DNA of 64,000 bases from Kitasatospora phosalacinea (GCF_000716545.1 NZ_JNWZ01000008.1:62001-126000), one strand, 5' to 3'; shown: positions 24,061 through 36,592, counted from the stretch's first letter. Notes: a model not told the origin generated them from the sequence alone. Program-made: numbers and translations.

Positions 24061-24262
24061 CCGTTGCGGCCAAAGGGTGGTGACGGCTCGTGAGGAAGCC
24101 GTCAGTGCGGCGGCGGGGCTGTCCCCTGTACGGGTGAGGTCGGTGCCGACAGTGTCCACGACCCATCCGTAATGCCTGGTTTCACCGCTTCCGCGTCCTA
24201 CTGTGCAGGCTCGGGCCGGGCGGACACCCCCGGCCTGTCGGCGGGCGAGGGAGCGGGCAGCG

Positions 24263-25951
24263 ATGATCCAGATCACCGGACTGACCAAGGCGTACCGGCG
24301 GGGGCGTCCTCCCGCCCTGCTGGACCTGACGTTCGACGCCCGCCCGGGGATGGTCACCGTGCTGCTCGGGGACGAGGGGGCGGGCAAGTCGACCGCGCTC
24401 CGGCTGATGGTGGAACTGGAACGAGGCCACGGCCTCACCCTGTTCGACGGCCGGACGTACCGGCGGATCCGGCGTCCGGAACGGGAGATCGGCGTCCTGC
24501 TGCCCACCGGCCGACCGGAGGCCGGGCATCCGGGCCAGCGGGCCCGGGCCCACCTGCGGATGCTGGCCGGCGTGGTCGGCGTCCCCGCCCGCCGAGCCGA
24601 CGACCTGCTGGAGCAGACCCGGCTCGCCGCCGTCGCCGACCACCGGATCGGCACCTTCTCGCCCGGCATGCACCGCCGCCTCGCCCTGGCCGCCGCACTG
24701 CTCGGAAACCCCTCCACGCTGCTGCTCGACGCCCCCACCGAGGGCCTGTCGCCCAGCAACGAGGAGTGGTTCGGGGCCTTCCTGCGCTCCTTCGCGCTCT
24801 CCGGCGGCACCGTGCTGACGACCACCCGGGCCCCCGAGGAGGCCGCCGCCCTCGCCGACCGGGTGATCACCCTGGAGGCCGGCCGACTGGCCGCCGACCA
24901 GCCGGTGGCGGAGTTCCGCCGCACCAGGCCGCACCCCGAAGTCCTGGTCCGGGGACCGCAGATGGCTCGGCTCGCCGACCTGCTGACCGCCCAGGGCGGC
25001 CAGGTCCGGCGGGACGGCGGCGCCGGCCTCGCGGTGAGCGGTATCGACCGCACCGAGATCGGCGAACTCGCCTACCGCAACGGCATCCTGCTGCACGAGC
25101 TGGCCGACCGGGTGGTGCGGCGCGCCGTCGCCTACCCGTCCGCGCTGCCCGGCGGTTCCGGACGTTTCGGCCAGGTGTCGGTCCGGACGGTCCGCCGGGG
25201 TGCGGCCCGCCAGGAGGAGACCGGCGGGGAGACCGGCCGGGAGGGTGCGGAGCGGGAGCCGGCCGACCGGAACGCCGCCGGGCAGCCGCCCGCCGCCCCC
25301 GGAACGCCGCGGCCCGCGACCGTCGGCCGCCCGGCCGGGCCGGAGCAGGAGCGCCCGTTCGACCACCGGGGCCCGCAGGCCGGCCGCTGGGCCGCCGCCG
25401 CGCTCGCGCCCGACCTGTCCGTCCAGACCAAGGCCAAGGCCCAGGCCGCGTCCGTGCCCGCACCCGCGTCCCCCGCCCAGACGGCACCGGCACCGGCACC
25501 GGCACCGCCCCCGACCGTCGACCTGACCAGGCGGGCGCCCCGTGGAGCCTCCGCGCTCGGCCGACCGGCAGCGCCTCCCGCAGAGCCGACCACTGCGGAG
25601 ACGCGGGCAGCAGGGGCGCGGGCAACCGGGACGCGGGCGACGGAGACGCGGCCCGTCGAGGCGGTGGCCGAGGTGCGGGACGGCGACCGGGGGGTGCGGG
25701 CGGACGCGGCCGAGGCGGAGCACCTGTCCGCCAACCCGACCGATGCGGAACTGCTGACTCCCGCCCGGATCAGGGGAGTCGGCCGCCCGCCGGCCCCGGT
25801 ACGCCCGATGCCGGGGCGCCCCTGGTCGGCGGGGGCCACCGGGCTGCGCCCGGCCGAGCCGGCGGGACGGTCGCGGGAACCGGGCGCGGCGGACCCGCGA
25901 GGGACGGCGCCCAACGGCGGCGCCGCCGACGACGAGAACGGGAGTGAGTGA
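24263..25951 (+). CDS. ABC transporter ATP-binding protein with degenerate catalytic motifs and long disordered tail
   Basis: The 562-residue protein has an ABC domain in residues 1-220 with an intact Walker A (GDEGAGKST, 36-44). Other motifs deviate. The Q-loop reads GVLLPTGRP without the usual Gln, the signature is FSPGM, Walker B is LLLDAPTEG with Ala157 where the catalytic Glu belongs, and the H-loop reads LTTTRAP with Arg instead of His. ATP binding looks possible but hydrolysis is doubtful. Residues about 300-562 are an Ala/Pro/Arg-rich, apparently disordered extension unusual for this family. ATG start with GAGGGAG upstream. The stop overlaps the start of the membrane partner (GTGA). 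The pair lies just before whiH. Confidence 0.85.
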   Translation: MIQITGLTKAYRRGRPPALLDLTFDARPGMVTVLLGDEGAGKSTALRLMVELERGHGLTLFDGRTYRRIRRPEREIGVLLPTGRPEAGHPGQRARAHLRMLAGVVGVPARRADDLLEQTRLAAVADHRIGTFSPGMHRRLALAAALLGNPSTLLLDAPTEGLSPSNEEWFGAFLRSFALSGGTVLTTTRAPEEAAALADRVITLEAGRLAADQPVAEFRRTRPHPEVLVRGPQMARLADLLTAQGGQVRRDGGAGLAVSGIDRTEIGELAYRNGILLHELADRVVRRAVAYPSALPGGSGRFGQVSVRTVRRGAARQEETGGETGREGAEREPADRNAAGQPPAAPGTPRPATVGRPAGPEQERPFDHRGPQAGRWAAAALAPDLSVQTKAKAQAASVPAPASPAQTAPAPAPAPPPTVDLTRRAPRGASALGRPAAPPAEPTTAETRAAGARATGTRATETRPVEAVAEVRDGDRGVRADAAEAEHLSANPTDAELLTPARIRGVGRPPAPVRPMPGRPWSAGATGLRPAEPAGRSREPGAADPRGTAPNGGAADDENGSE

Positions 25952-26763
25952 CCGTGCGGTTGATGGCGAGTGAGGTGCGTCGGCTGCGCGGGGTGCGCTC
26001 CACGTGGGTGGTGGTCGCGGGCGCGGTGGCGGTGAACGCGGCAGTGGCGGCGTTCACCGCGTCCCGGCTGCCCACCGGGGAGTTGGCGACGGCGGACGCG
26101 GTGCGCGCGGTCGCGGCGGTGGTGCCGGCCCTGCCGCTGCCGCTGACCGCGCTCGCGGCGGCGGTGCTCGGCGCGCTGGCCTACGGCAACGAGGCCCGCT
26201 GGCCCGGCCTGCCCGCCTCGCGGGTGACCTTGGGCCGCCGGCTGTCCGCGCTGCTGGCGAAGTCGCTGGTGGTGGGCGCGGCAGCGCTCCTGCTGACCGT
26301 GGTCACCCTCGGCGTGAACGCCCTCGCGGTGTGGCTCGCGCTGCCCGCCGCAGTGGACGCCCCGACGCTGTTCGACCCGTCAGGTCTGCCCGGCGCCCCG
26401 TTCGCGGCGGGCGGGATCGGCCGCCCGCTGGCGGCGTTCCCGGCCCTGGTGCTGGCGGGCGGCTGGGCCGGTCTGCTGATCACCTCGCTGGTGCGCAGCG
26501 CCGTCGTCGGCATCCTGCTGACCTGCGCGCTGCCCGCCCTGCTGGAGCCCACCGCCGGCCTGCTGCTGCACCGCACCGGCCGCAACTGGCCGCTCTGGAT
26601 GCGGGAGTTGATGCCCTTCCAGTACGGCCTGGACTTCGTTCGGAGCGCCGCCGACCGGACCGCGGGCGCGCTGGACGGCGTGGTGGCCGCCGCGCTGCTC
26701 GCCCCGGCCGCCCTGCTGGTGCTGGCCGCGGTGCTGGCCCAGGTGCGCCGCCGGAGCCTGTGA
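25948..26763 (+). CDS. Membrane protein, ABC-2-like permease partner
   Basis: The 271-residue protein has six predicted membrane helices (for example STWVVVAGAVAVNAAVAAF, LPLTALAAAVLGALAYG, LVVGAAALLLTVVTLGVNAL, WAGLLITSLVRSAVVGILLTC, and a C-terminal LLAPAALLVLAAVLAQV). It ends in a basic tail (RRRSL). Its start overlaps the stop of the degenerate ABC protein, so both are made together. It probably forms the membrane half of an exporter or a regulatory ABC complex; the substrate is unknown. A cluster of GGCAGACCC-type short repeats follows at 26766-26800. Confidence 0.8.
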   Translation: MTVRLMASEVRRLRGVRSTWVVVAGAVAVNAAVAAFTASRLPTGELATADAVRAVAAVVPALPLPLTALAAAVLGALAYGNEARWPGLPASRVTLGRRLSALLAKSLVVGAAALLLTVVTLGVNALAVWLALPAAVDAPTLFDPSGLPGAPFAAGGIGRPLAAFPALVLAGGWAGLLITSLVRSAVVGILLTCALPALLEPTAGLLLHRTGRNWPLWMRELMPFQYGLDFVRSAADRTAGALDGVVAAALLAPAALLVLAAVLAQVRRRSL

Positions 26764-27017
26764 CCCCGGCAGACCCCGGCAGACCCTGGCAGACTCCGGC
26801 GGATCCCGGCATTGGCCGGCCGGTCCCGGGCGGTCCCGAGCCGGGCGGAGAGGCCGGGAGGCGGTGCCCGTAAGGGCCCTGACGGTGTGACAGCGGGGGG
26901 CGGTGGAACGGGTGGGGAAAACGGCATCGGATGACCGCTATGCGCATTTACGACTGATAAGAAGTCAATTATCCAGACACGGTCGATCACCCTTTCGTGT
27001 GCTTTTCAGGAGAATGC

Positions 27018-27045
27018 TCAAGGCGGCTCCGCCGATCGCCGACAA
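27018..27045 (+). promoter_or_regulatory. Candidate sigma-WhiG promoter of whiH
   Basis: TCAAG (27018-27022), exactly 15 bases, then GCCGACAA (27038-27045). The sigma-WhiG consensus is TAAAG-N15-GCCGATAA, so spacing is perfect with two mismatches. In S. coelicolor whiH is known to be transcribed by sigma-WhiG. The expected transcription start falls at about 27050-27054, the start codon. Confidence 0.65.
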
Positions 27046-27053
27046 ATGATGAC

Positions 27054-27926
27054 GTGAGTACCCTTGCGCACCCCACCGTGACCGCCGCTCGCCAGGCCGA
27101 GTCGATCTCCGCCTCCGAGTTGGACCGCTTCCCGTACGCCGACCGTCCGACCCCGCCCGCCCCCCGCTGGGAGGGGGCGGAGAACGACCTCGCCCGGGTC
27201 GGTCGGAAGACCACCAGCAGCCGCGGCCGCGGCCTGCACGGCCAGCTGGTCCAGCAGCTCGGCCAGATGATCGTCTCCGGCGACCTGGGCGCCGACCGCC
27301 CGCTGGTGCCGGAGGAGATCGGCCAGCGCTTCGAGGTCTCCCGCACCGTGGTGCGCGAGTCGCTCCGGGTGCTGGAGGCCAAGGGCCTGGTCTCGGCCCG
27401 GCCGAACGTCGGCACCCGGGTCCGCCCGGTGAGCGACTGGAACCTGCTGGACCCCGACATCATCGAGTGGCGCGCCTTCGGCCCGCAGCGCGACGAGCAG
27501 CGCCGCGAGCTGTTCGAGCTGCGCTGGGCGATCGAGCCGCTGGCCGCGCGGCTGGCCGCCGGGCACGGCCGGGAGGACGTCCAGCACCGCCTGGTCGAGC
27601 TGACCGAGATCATGGGCCAGGCCGGCGGCCAGGGCGACCTGGTCAGCTACTCCCGGGCCGACGCCGAGCTGCACGGGCTGCTGCTGCAGATGGCCGGGAA
27701 CCGGATGCTGGAGCACCTGTCCGGGATCGTGGCCGGTGCGCTCCAGGTCTCCGGCGGCTCCGGCACCACCTGCGAGCGCCCGTCCGAGTCGGCGGTCAGC
27801 CTGCACGCCCGGCTGGTGGACGCGCTCGGCACCGGCGACGGCACCGCCGCCGAGGCCGCCGTCCGCGCGCTGCTCACCGTCCACCCGGACATCGAGCACT
27901 CCGTCCCCGCGCCGCGCGAGCACTGA
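27054..27926 (+). CDS. whiH: Sporulation transcription factor WhiH (GntR/FadR family)
   Basis: The 290-residue regulator has an N-terminal winged helix (LHGQLVQQLGQMIVSGDLGADRPLVPEEIG, FEVSRTVVRESLRVLEAKGLVSARPNVGTRV) and a helical FCD-type ligand domain (RRELFELRWAIEPLAARLAAGHGRED, HGLLLQMAGNRMLEHLSGIV). It matches WhiH, needed for sporulation septation in aerial hyphae, and stands directly upstream of hrdB as in S. coelicolor (SCO5819-5820). The GTG at 27054 is chosen by the WhiH-like start STLAHPTVTAAR and because the predicted sigma-WhiG transcription start falls there; no ribosome binding site is visible. WhiH represses its own promoter in S. coelicolor. Confidence 0.93.
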   Translation: MSTLAHPTVTAARQAESISASELDRFPYADRPTPPAPRWEGAENDLARVGRKTTSSRGRGLHGQLVQQLGQMIVSGDLGADRPLVPEEIGQRFEVSRTVVRESLRVLEAKGLVSARPNVGTRVRPVSDWNLLDPDIIEWRAFGPQRDEQRRELFELRWAIEPLAARLAAGHGREDVQHRLVELTEIMGQAGGQGDLVSYSRADAELHGLLLQMAGNRMLEHLSGIVAGALQVSGGSGTTCERPSESAVSLHARLVDALGTGDGTAAEAAVRALLTVHPDIEHSVPAPREH

Positions 27927-28389
27927 GCGGTCCACCCCGACCGCCGCTCGGACCGGATGGCCCTTCCGCTGCCCCACCCGCGCAGCCGAGGGGCCATCGG
28001 CGCACCGGAGCCCGCCGCTCCGCCCAGCCGCCGCTCCGCCCGGCCGACGTCCCCCCTCGGCGCCCCGACCCTCCGGCGCCCCGCCCCTCCGGCGCACCGG
28101 AGCCCGCCGGGTCCAGGCCCCGCCGGGTGCCCGCGGATAGGCCGCTCGGGGCAGCCCGTACCGGCCGTCGGGTGGTGTGACGGGCGCCACGACGGGCATG
28201 CGTAACACTTGAGGGGCGGCAGCGATGTGTACGGAGCGGAAGCAGCTCCGGAATATCACCACAAGCCACTCGGCTGTGTTGGTCCGCGGCGCTGCTGCCG
28301 TCCTGCAGACCCCGGTCACCGTCCACCCGCCCGAGCAGTCGGGCCGGTCGGTGCGGGTTCGTGTCCACTCATCGTCCGAGAGGTTGTTC
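27927..28389. other. hrdB upstream region with a 20-bp direct repeat
   Basis: This 463-base gap must contain the hrdB promoter. A 20-base sequence centred on GCGCACCGGAGCCCGCC occurs at 27998-28017 and again at 28090-28109. The stretch 28010-28110 is built of CTCCG/GGCGCC-rich repeats. A ribosome binding site GAGGGG (28211-28216) and an ATG at 28225 open a frame that runs without a stop into hrdB. I find GGAAT at 28251-28255 but no GTT at the spacing needed for a sigma-R promoter. Confidence 0.55.
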
Positions 28390-30012
<1,623 letters not shown>

Positions 30013-30049
30013 CCCGGCACCCGGGCCGATCCGGCCGGACGTCACCTGG

Positions 30050-30081
30050 ACGGGCCCCTCCGCCACCGCGGAGGGGCCCGT
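30050..30081 (+). terminator. Terminator of hrdB
   Basis: A perfect 14-bp stem (30050-30063 with 30068-30081) has a CACC loop and begins 38 bases after the hrdB stop; TTCG follows. Confidence 0.85.
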
Positions 30082-30247
30082 TCGCGTGTCCGGGGGTCGC
30101 CCGTTGGGGTGGCGGGCGGGCGCAGCACGGGCACGTGGGGTGAGCGGGTGACTACGCTGGGCCGGTTGTCGCGTACGGAGCGGCGCTTCCCGCGCGCCCG
30201 CTCGGTGCGCCGGACCCGCGCATTCCCGCCGAACACCTGGAGAACCG

Positions 30248-31102
30248 GTGCCCTTCCTGGACACGTTCGCGACCCGGCCGCTGCGCCGCCGGGCGGCCGC
30301 GCTCGTCGCCCTGGCCGTGCTGCCCGCCCCGCTGATCGCCCTGGGCACGGCCGGGCCGGCCGTCGCGCAGCGGCGGATCGTCGGCGGCACCGGGGCGAGC
30401 ACCGGCGACCACCCGTGGATGGTGGCGCTGGCCAGCCGGCAGCAGTTCGGGTCGGCCCGCTCCGGGCAGTTCTGCGGCGGGGCGCTGATCAGCCCGACCA
30501 AGGTGGTCACCGCGGCGCACTGCTTCTACGACGAGACCACGGGCCGTCCCACCGAGCGGCCCGGGCTGCGGGTGATCGTCGGGCGGGACGACCTGCGCAG
30601 CACCGCCGGGCGGGAGGTGGCGGTGCGCGGGGTGTGGATCGACCCCGGCTACAGCTTCACCGCGAACACCCGGGACGTGGCGGTGATCACCCTGGCCGAG
30701 TCGCAGGGGGACCGGCCGGTGCTGGAGACGGTGAACCAGGGCGAGACCGAGCCGTACGCGCCGGGCACCCCGGCCACGGTGTTCGGCTGGGGCGACACCC
30801 GGGGCAACGGCAGCTACTCGAACACGCTGCGCCAGGTCACGGTGCCGGTCATCTCGGACGAGGTGTGCGGCCGCGCCTACCCGGGCGGCTCGGACAGCGC
30901 CTACGACGCCCGCAGCATGGTGTGCGCGGGCGAGGCGCAGGGCGGCAAGGACGCCTGCCAGGGCGACAGCGGCGGGCCGCTGCTGGTGGCGGGGCGGCTG
31001 GCCGGGCTGGTCTCCTGGGGCGCGGGCTGCGCGGAGGCGGACCACCCCGGGGTGTACACCCGGATCTCGGCCGTCGCGGAGGCCGTGCACGACGCGCTGT
31101 GA
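30248..31102 (+). CDS. Secreted trypsin-like serine protease (S1A)
   Basis: The 284-residue precursor has a signal peptide (PLRRRAAALVALAVLPAPLIALGTAGPAVAQ), a very short propeptide and the mature start RIVGGTGA typical of trypsins. The triad is visible as TAAHC, RDVAVITL (Asp) and GDSGGP, with paired cysteines around each. An Asp six residues before the Ser (KDACQGDSGGP) predicts trypsin-like cleavage after Arg or Lys. It is extracellular. The GTG start has GGAG upstream. A secreted protease lies between hrdB and parE in S. coelicolor too, as I recall. Confidence 0.93.
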   Translation: MPFLDTFATRPLRRRAAALVALAVLPAPLIALGTAGPAVAQRRIVGGTGASTGDHPWMVALASRQQFGSARSGQFCGGALISPTKVVTAAHCFYDETTGRPTERPGLRVIVGRDDLRSTAGREVAVRGVWIDPGYSFTANTRDVAVITLAESQGDRPVLETVNQGETEPYAPGTPATVFGWGDTRGNGSYSNTLRQVTVPVISDEVCGRAYPGGSDSAYDARSMVCAGEAQGGKDACQGDSGGPLLVAGRLAGLVSWGAGCAEADHPGVYTRISAVAEAVHDAL

Positions 31103-31129
31103 GCGCGTGACGGCCCGGGAAACGCCGTC

Positions 31130-31170
31130 GGCCGGGCGGCCCGCCCCTGGGAAGGGTGGGTCGCCCGGCC
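31130..31170 (+). terminator. Terminator of the protease gene
   Basis: GGCCGGGCG (31130-31138) pairs with CGCCCGGCC (31162-31170). The inner CCCGCCC and GGGTGGG continue the stem through G-U pairs, giving about 17 bp with a 7-base loop. It may also serve the convergent small gene. Confidence 0.7.
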
Positions 31171-31201
31171 GATCAAGCAGCTCGGGAGAGCGGTGGGAGC
31201 G

Positions 31202-31432
31202 TCAGCGCTCCCCCTCCTCGGCAGCCGCGGAGCTGCCGGAGAGGCGGTCGCTCTCGTCGTGTATCTCCACGGCGATCTTCTTGAGCTCAGGCTCGAACTT
31301 ACGCCCGTGGTGGGCGCAGAACAGCAGCTCTCCGCCGCTGGAGAGGACGACGCGCAGGTAAGCCTGAGCGCCGCAACGGTCGCAGCGGTCTGCCGCGGTG
31401 AGCGGGCTCGCAGGGGTCAGAACAGTAGTCAC
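31202..31432 (-). CDS. Small zinc-ribbon-like protein (DUF7455 type)
   Basis: The 76-residue protein has CDRCGAQAYLRVVL followed by LLFCAHHGRKFEPEL, so C-x2-C and C-x2-H pairs that could bind one zinc ion. It is a short actinobacterial protein of unknown function, listed as DUF7455 as I recall. The C-terminal end is acidic (HDESDRLSGSSAAAEEGER). The GTG start has GAGAAGAGG upstream. It is divergent from parE across a 479-base region. Confidence 0.85.
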   Translation of the reverse strand: MTTVLTPASPLTAADRCDRCGAQAYLRVVLSSGGELLFCAHHGRKFEPELKKIAVEIHDESDRLSGSSAAAEEGER

Positions 31433-31911
31433 GTCGCCTCTTCTCTAGCTCGACGAGCTGTGTACCAGGATCAACATCCAACCAGGTCGAATTCGTTCCC
31501 GCTCGTGGCTTTTCTCTTGGAGGATCTTGGAGGATTCTGCCGTCGTCTTGATGAGGACGTGCCCCGGGCAACGATGGTTCATGCGTACCGATTCCCGCAG
31601 CCGGCGGATCACCTCGAACGCCCGATCGGGCCGGGGTGCGAGGTCCGCGTAGCATAATCCTCCGCTGGGTTGGAGCATAAGCCCCGTCCTGGAACCCGTT
31701 GGACCGCATCGCAGCAGCTCGGCAGCCTTCCCCGGTCGGCCGGATCCGCCAGGACCCGTGGTGTCGGCAGGAGATGGCAGGCTGGGGACCGCCCCCGGGG
31801 CGGGAACCGTGTTCGCGCAGCGCGTACAAGGCGCGCGGACCTCAGCGGCCCGGATCTCAGTTGCTGAGAGCATGCGGGGGTGTCCGTCAACGTCATGGAG
31901 GAGTGCAGAGC
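31433..31911. other. Divergent region upstream of parE
   Basis: No gene is supported. It contains the palindrome AGCTCG-A-CGAGCT (about 31447-31459), two perfect tandem copies of CTTGGAGGAT (31516-31535) and -10-like TAGCAT/CATAAT sequences at 31650-31658 that could drive parE with a leader of about 250 bases. Bases 31440-31550 are AT-richer than the surroundings and probably hold the promoter of the small zinc protein. Confidence 0.45.
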
Positions 31912-34023
<2,112 letters not shown>

Positions 34024-34035
34024 GCGGCCTGCTCG

Positions 34036-34071
34036 GGAAGGGCTCTCCACCCTCGGGTGGAGAGCCCTTCC
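34036..34071 (+). terminator. Terminator of parE
   Basis: A 16-bp perfect stem, GGAAGGGCTCTCCACC with its complement at 34056-34071, has a 4-base loop and begins 13 bases after the stop. Confidence 0.85.
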
Positions 34072-34162
34072 GCGTGCGGGATCAACCCGTGCTCCGAGGC
34101 CGGGGAGGCCGGTGCTCCGTAGCGTTCACGGTGTCGAGAACACCCCGCCTGGAGGCACTGAG

Positions 34163-34648
34163 ATGACCGCCCTGTCCGATGTCCTGATCGCCGTCGCCGT
34201 GATCGTCCTGGTGCTGGGCCGGCAGCTGCGGGCCCGCCGGCTGGACACCGAGCGCCGCTTCTGGCTGATCCCGCTGGTGCTCGCCGCCGCCGCCGCGCTG
34301 CGCGACCCGGTGCTGCTCGACCCGCACCACCGGGCGGCCGCCGCGGTGCTGGTGGCGGGTTCGATGCTCACCACCGCCGGGATGGGCTGCGTCTGGGGCT
34401 GGACGGTGCGGATCTGGCGCGAGACCGACGGCTCGGTGTGGAGCAAGGGGACCACCGCCACCGCGTTCGCCTGGGTGGGGGCGCTCCTGCTCCGGGCCGC
34501 CTGGTACGGGGTGGGCGGCGCGCTGCACGTCCACCAGTCCGGCAGCGTGCTGCTGCTCTCGCTCGGCCTGCTGCTGCTGGTCCGCTCGGCGGCCGTCCAG
34601 TGGCGGGCCCGGCGGCTGGGCGGCGAGCTGCACGCCCTGGCCGCCTGA
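34163..34648 (+). CDS. DUF1453-like membrane protein
   Basis: The 161-residue protein has four hydrophobic segments (LSDVLIAVAVIVLVLGRQL, FWLIPLVLAAAAAL, AAAAVLVAGSMLTTAGMGCVWGWTV, and a C-terminal SGSVLLLSLGLLLLV), with conserved-looking RLDTERRFWLIP and RDPVLLDPHH. This matches the DUF1453/CcdC-like membrane family of Streptomyces, function unknown. The ATG follows GGAGG. It precedes a two-component system by 70 bases and may be co-transcribed with it, for example as an accessory membrane sensor; that is inference. Confidence 0.75.
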   Translation: MTALSDVLIAVAVIVLVLGRQLRARRLDTERRFWLIPLVLAAAAALRDPVLLDPHHRAAAAVLVAGSMLTTAGMGCVWGWTVRIWRETDGSVWSKGTTATAFAWVGALLLRAAWYGVGGALHVHQSGSVLLLSLGLLLLVRSAAVQWRARRLGGELHALAA

Positions 34649-34718
34649 CGGACCGGGGTGCGGGCGCCGTCGGACCCACCCGGGCCCGGCGGCACCGTCG
34701 TTGAGGGAGGATCGTCCG

Positions 34719-35879
34719 GTGAGCACACTGGAACGCTGGACCCGGTGGCCCGCCGGTGACGTCCCGATCCGGGAGCGCAGTTCGCGGGCCCGGATCACGC
34801 TGTCCTTCTTCGGCCGGACCGCGATGCTGGGCGCCGTGGTGTTCGGCACCTTCGCCGAACACCGCTACTCCGGCTGGCGGTTGCTGCCCCCGATCGGCTG
34901 GATCGCCGCCACGGCGGGCCTGTTCACCGGCTGGTACGTCTCCTGCCGGGCCCGACGGCTGTGGCCCGCGCTGGGCTGCGCCGCCGGGCTGCTGGCGACC
35001 GCCGCCCTGGCCCACGACGGCGGCGCCGACACCCTCGCCTCGGTGGTCTGGTGCGGGCTCGCGGTGCTCGCCGTGATCCGGCTGCCGCTCGCCGCCGGGC
35101 TGCTCACCGCCGGTGCGGCGCTGGCCGGTTACGGCCTCGGCACGAACGACTCGCTGCTGGCGCTGCTGGCCGTCGCGGGCGGCACGGGGCTGCTCGGCTA
35201 CCTGCTGCGCCTGGACAGCCAGGCCCGCTCCGCGCAGCGCGCCCTGCTCGCCCAGGAACGGGCCGCGCAGGTCGCGCGGGCCGAGAGCGCGGCGCTCGCC
35301 GAACGGGCCAGGATCGCCCGGGAGATCCACGACGTGCTGGCGCACAGCCTCTCCGCTCAGCTGGTGCACCTGGAGGCGGCCCGGCTGATGCTGGACGCCG
35401 GGGCCGAGCGGGCCGAGATCCGCGAACGGGTGGTCGCCGCCCGGCGGATGGCCCAGGACGGCCTGGCCGAGACCCGGCAGGCGCTGTCCGCGCTGCGCGG
35501 CGAGTTCGCCCCCGTCGCCGAGTTCGTGGCCCAGCTCGCCGCGGAGTCCGGGGCCGGGCTGACCGTCGACGGGATGCCCCGCCCGCTGCCCGCCGAGGCC
35601 GGGCTGGCGGTGCGCCGGGTCGCCCAGGAGGCGCTGACCAACGCCCGCAAGCACGCGTCCGGCGGCCGGGTGGACGTCCGACTCGCCTACCGGGAGGGCG
35701 AGGTGGAGCTGCGGGTGGACAACTCGGCGGCCCCGCGCGGGGCGCACCCCGTGCTGGGCGACAGCGGGAGCGGGTACGGTCTGCTCGGGATGCGCGAACG
35801 CGCGGAACTGCTCGGCGGCGAACTGCTGGCGGGCCCCGAGGACGGAGGGTGGCGCGTGCTGCTGCGGGTGCCGGCGTGA
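34719..35879 (+). CDS. Sensor histidine kinase, NarL-type partner
   Basis: The 386-residue protein has about five to six membrane helices in the first 170 residues and no large extracellular domain. A coiled segment leads to the HisKA_3 box RARIAREIHDVLAHSLSAQ with the phosphorylated His204. The HATPase part has AQEALTNARKHA and GYGLLGMRERAELLGG. It senses an unknown signal in or at the membrane and phosphorylates the response regulator encoded next, whose GTG overlaps its stop. The GTG at 34719 follows GAGGGAGG; a TTG at 34701 in the same frame would place the start inside that site. Confidence 0.9.
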   Translation: MSTLERWTRWPAGDVPIRERSSRARITLSFFGRTAMLGAVVFGTFAEHRYSGWRLLPPIGWIAATAGLFTGWYVSCRARRLWPALGCAAGLLATAALAHDGGADTLASVVWCGLAVLAVIRLPLAAGLLTAGAALAGYGLGTNDSLLALLAVAGGTGLLGYLLRLDSQARSAQRALLAQERAAQVARAESAALAERARIAREIHDVLAHSLSAQLVHLEAARLMLDAGAERAEIRERVVAARRMAQDGLAETRQALSALRGEFAPVAEFVAQLAAESGAGLTVDGMPRPLPAEAGLAVRRVAQEALTNARKHASGGRVDVRLAYREGEVELRVDNSAAPRGAHPVLGDSGSGYGLLGMRERAELLGGELLAGPEDGGWRVLLRVPA

Positions 35880-36592
35880 CGGACGGACCGATCCGGGTGG
35901 TGGTCGCCGACGACCAGACCGTGGTGCGGGAGGGGATCGTGATGCTGCTCGGCCTGCTGCCGGGCATCACCGTGGTCGGCTCCGCGCCGGACGGCGAGGA
36001 GGCGCTGCGGCTGGTCGCCGAACACGCCCCCGACGTGGTGCTGATGGACCTGCGGATGCCGCGCTGCGACGGGGTGGAGGCGACCCGCCGGATCCGCGCC
36101 GGGCACCCCGGCACCGAGGTGGTGGTGCTCACCACCTACGCCGACGACGACTCGCTGTTCTCCGCGCTGCAGGCCGGGGCGCGCGGCTTCCTCACCAAGG
36201 ACGCCGGCGCGGAGGAGATCGCCCGTGCCGTCGCCGACGTCCGCTCGGGCGCGGCCGGGCTCTCCCCGCAGGTGCAACTCCGGCTGCTGGAACGGCTGTC
36301 GGGGCCGGACCGGGCCGCGCCGGCACCGGTGCCGACGCCGGTGCCCGCACCGGCCCCCGCGCCGGCGCCGCTCCAACGCCCTCCGCTGCCCGATGGGTTG
36401 ACCCAGCGGGAGGCCGAGGTGCTGGCGCTGATCGCCGCCGGACTGTCCAACGCGGAGATCGCGGAAAGGTTGTTCGTCAGCCCCGCAACGGTGAAAACGC
36501 ATATCAACAACCTTTTCGCCAAGACGGCGGTGCGGGACCGCGCCCAGGCCGTGGCATACGCCTTCAAGCATGGAATTTCCGAAGGTTCGTAG
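35876..36592 (+). CDS. NarL/FixJ-family response regulator
   Basis: The 238-residue protein has a receiver domain (VVVADDQTVVREGI, phospho-acceptor Asp58 in VLMDLRMP, TTYADDDS, Lys in FLTKDAGAEE). A Pro/Ala-rich hinge of about 25 residues (alternating PAP) leads to a LuxR HTH (LTQREAEVLALIAAGLSNAEIAERLFVSPATVKTHINNLF). The GTG overlaps the kinase stop (GTGA), giving coupled translation. Targets are unknown. The neighbouring symporter operon with its strong palindrome is a reasonable candidate. Confidence 0.92.
   Translation: MTDGPIRVVVADDQTVVREGIVMLLGLLPGITVVGSAPDGEEALRLVAEHAPDVVLMDLRMPRCDGVEATRRIRAGHPGTEVVVLTTYADDDSLFSALQAGARGFLTKDAGAEEIARAVADVRSGAAGLSPQVQLRLLERLSGPDRAAPAPVPTPVPAPAPAPAPLQRPPLPDGLTQREAEVLALIAAGLSNAEIAERLFVSPATVKTHINNLFAKTAVRDRAQAVAYAFKHGISEGS

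Noticed and set aside
28251..28286. Sigma-R promoter (GGAAT-N18-GTT) before hrdB
   Set aside because: GGAAT is present but the nearest downstream GTT is 23 bases away, outside accepted spacing.
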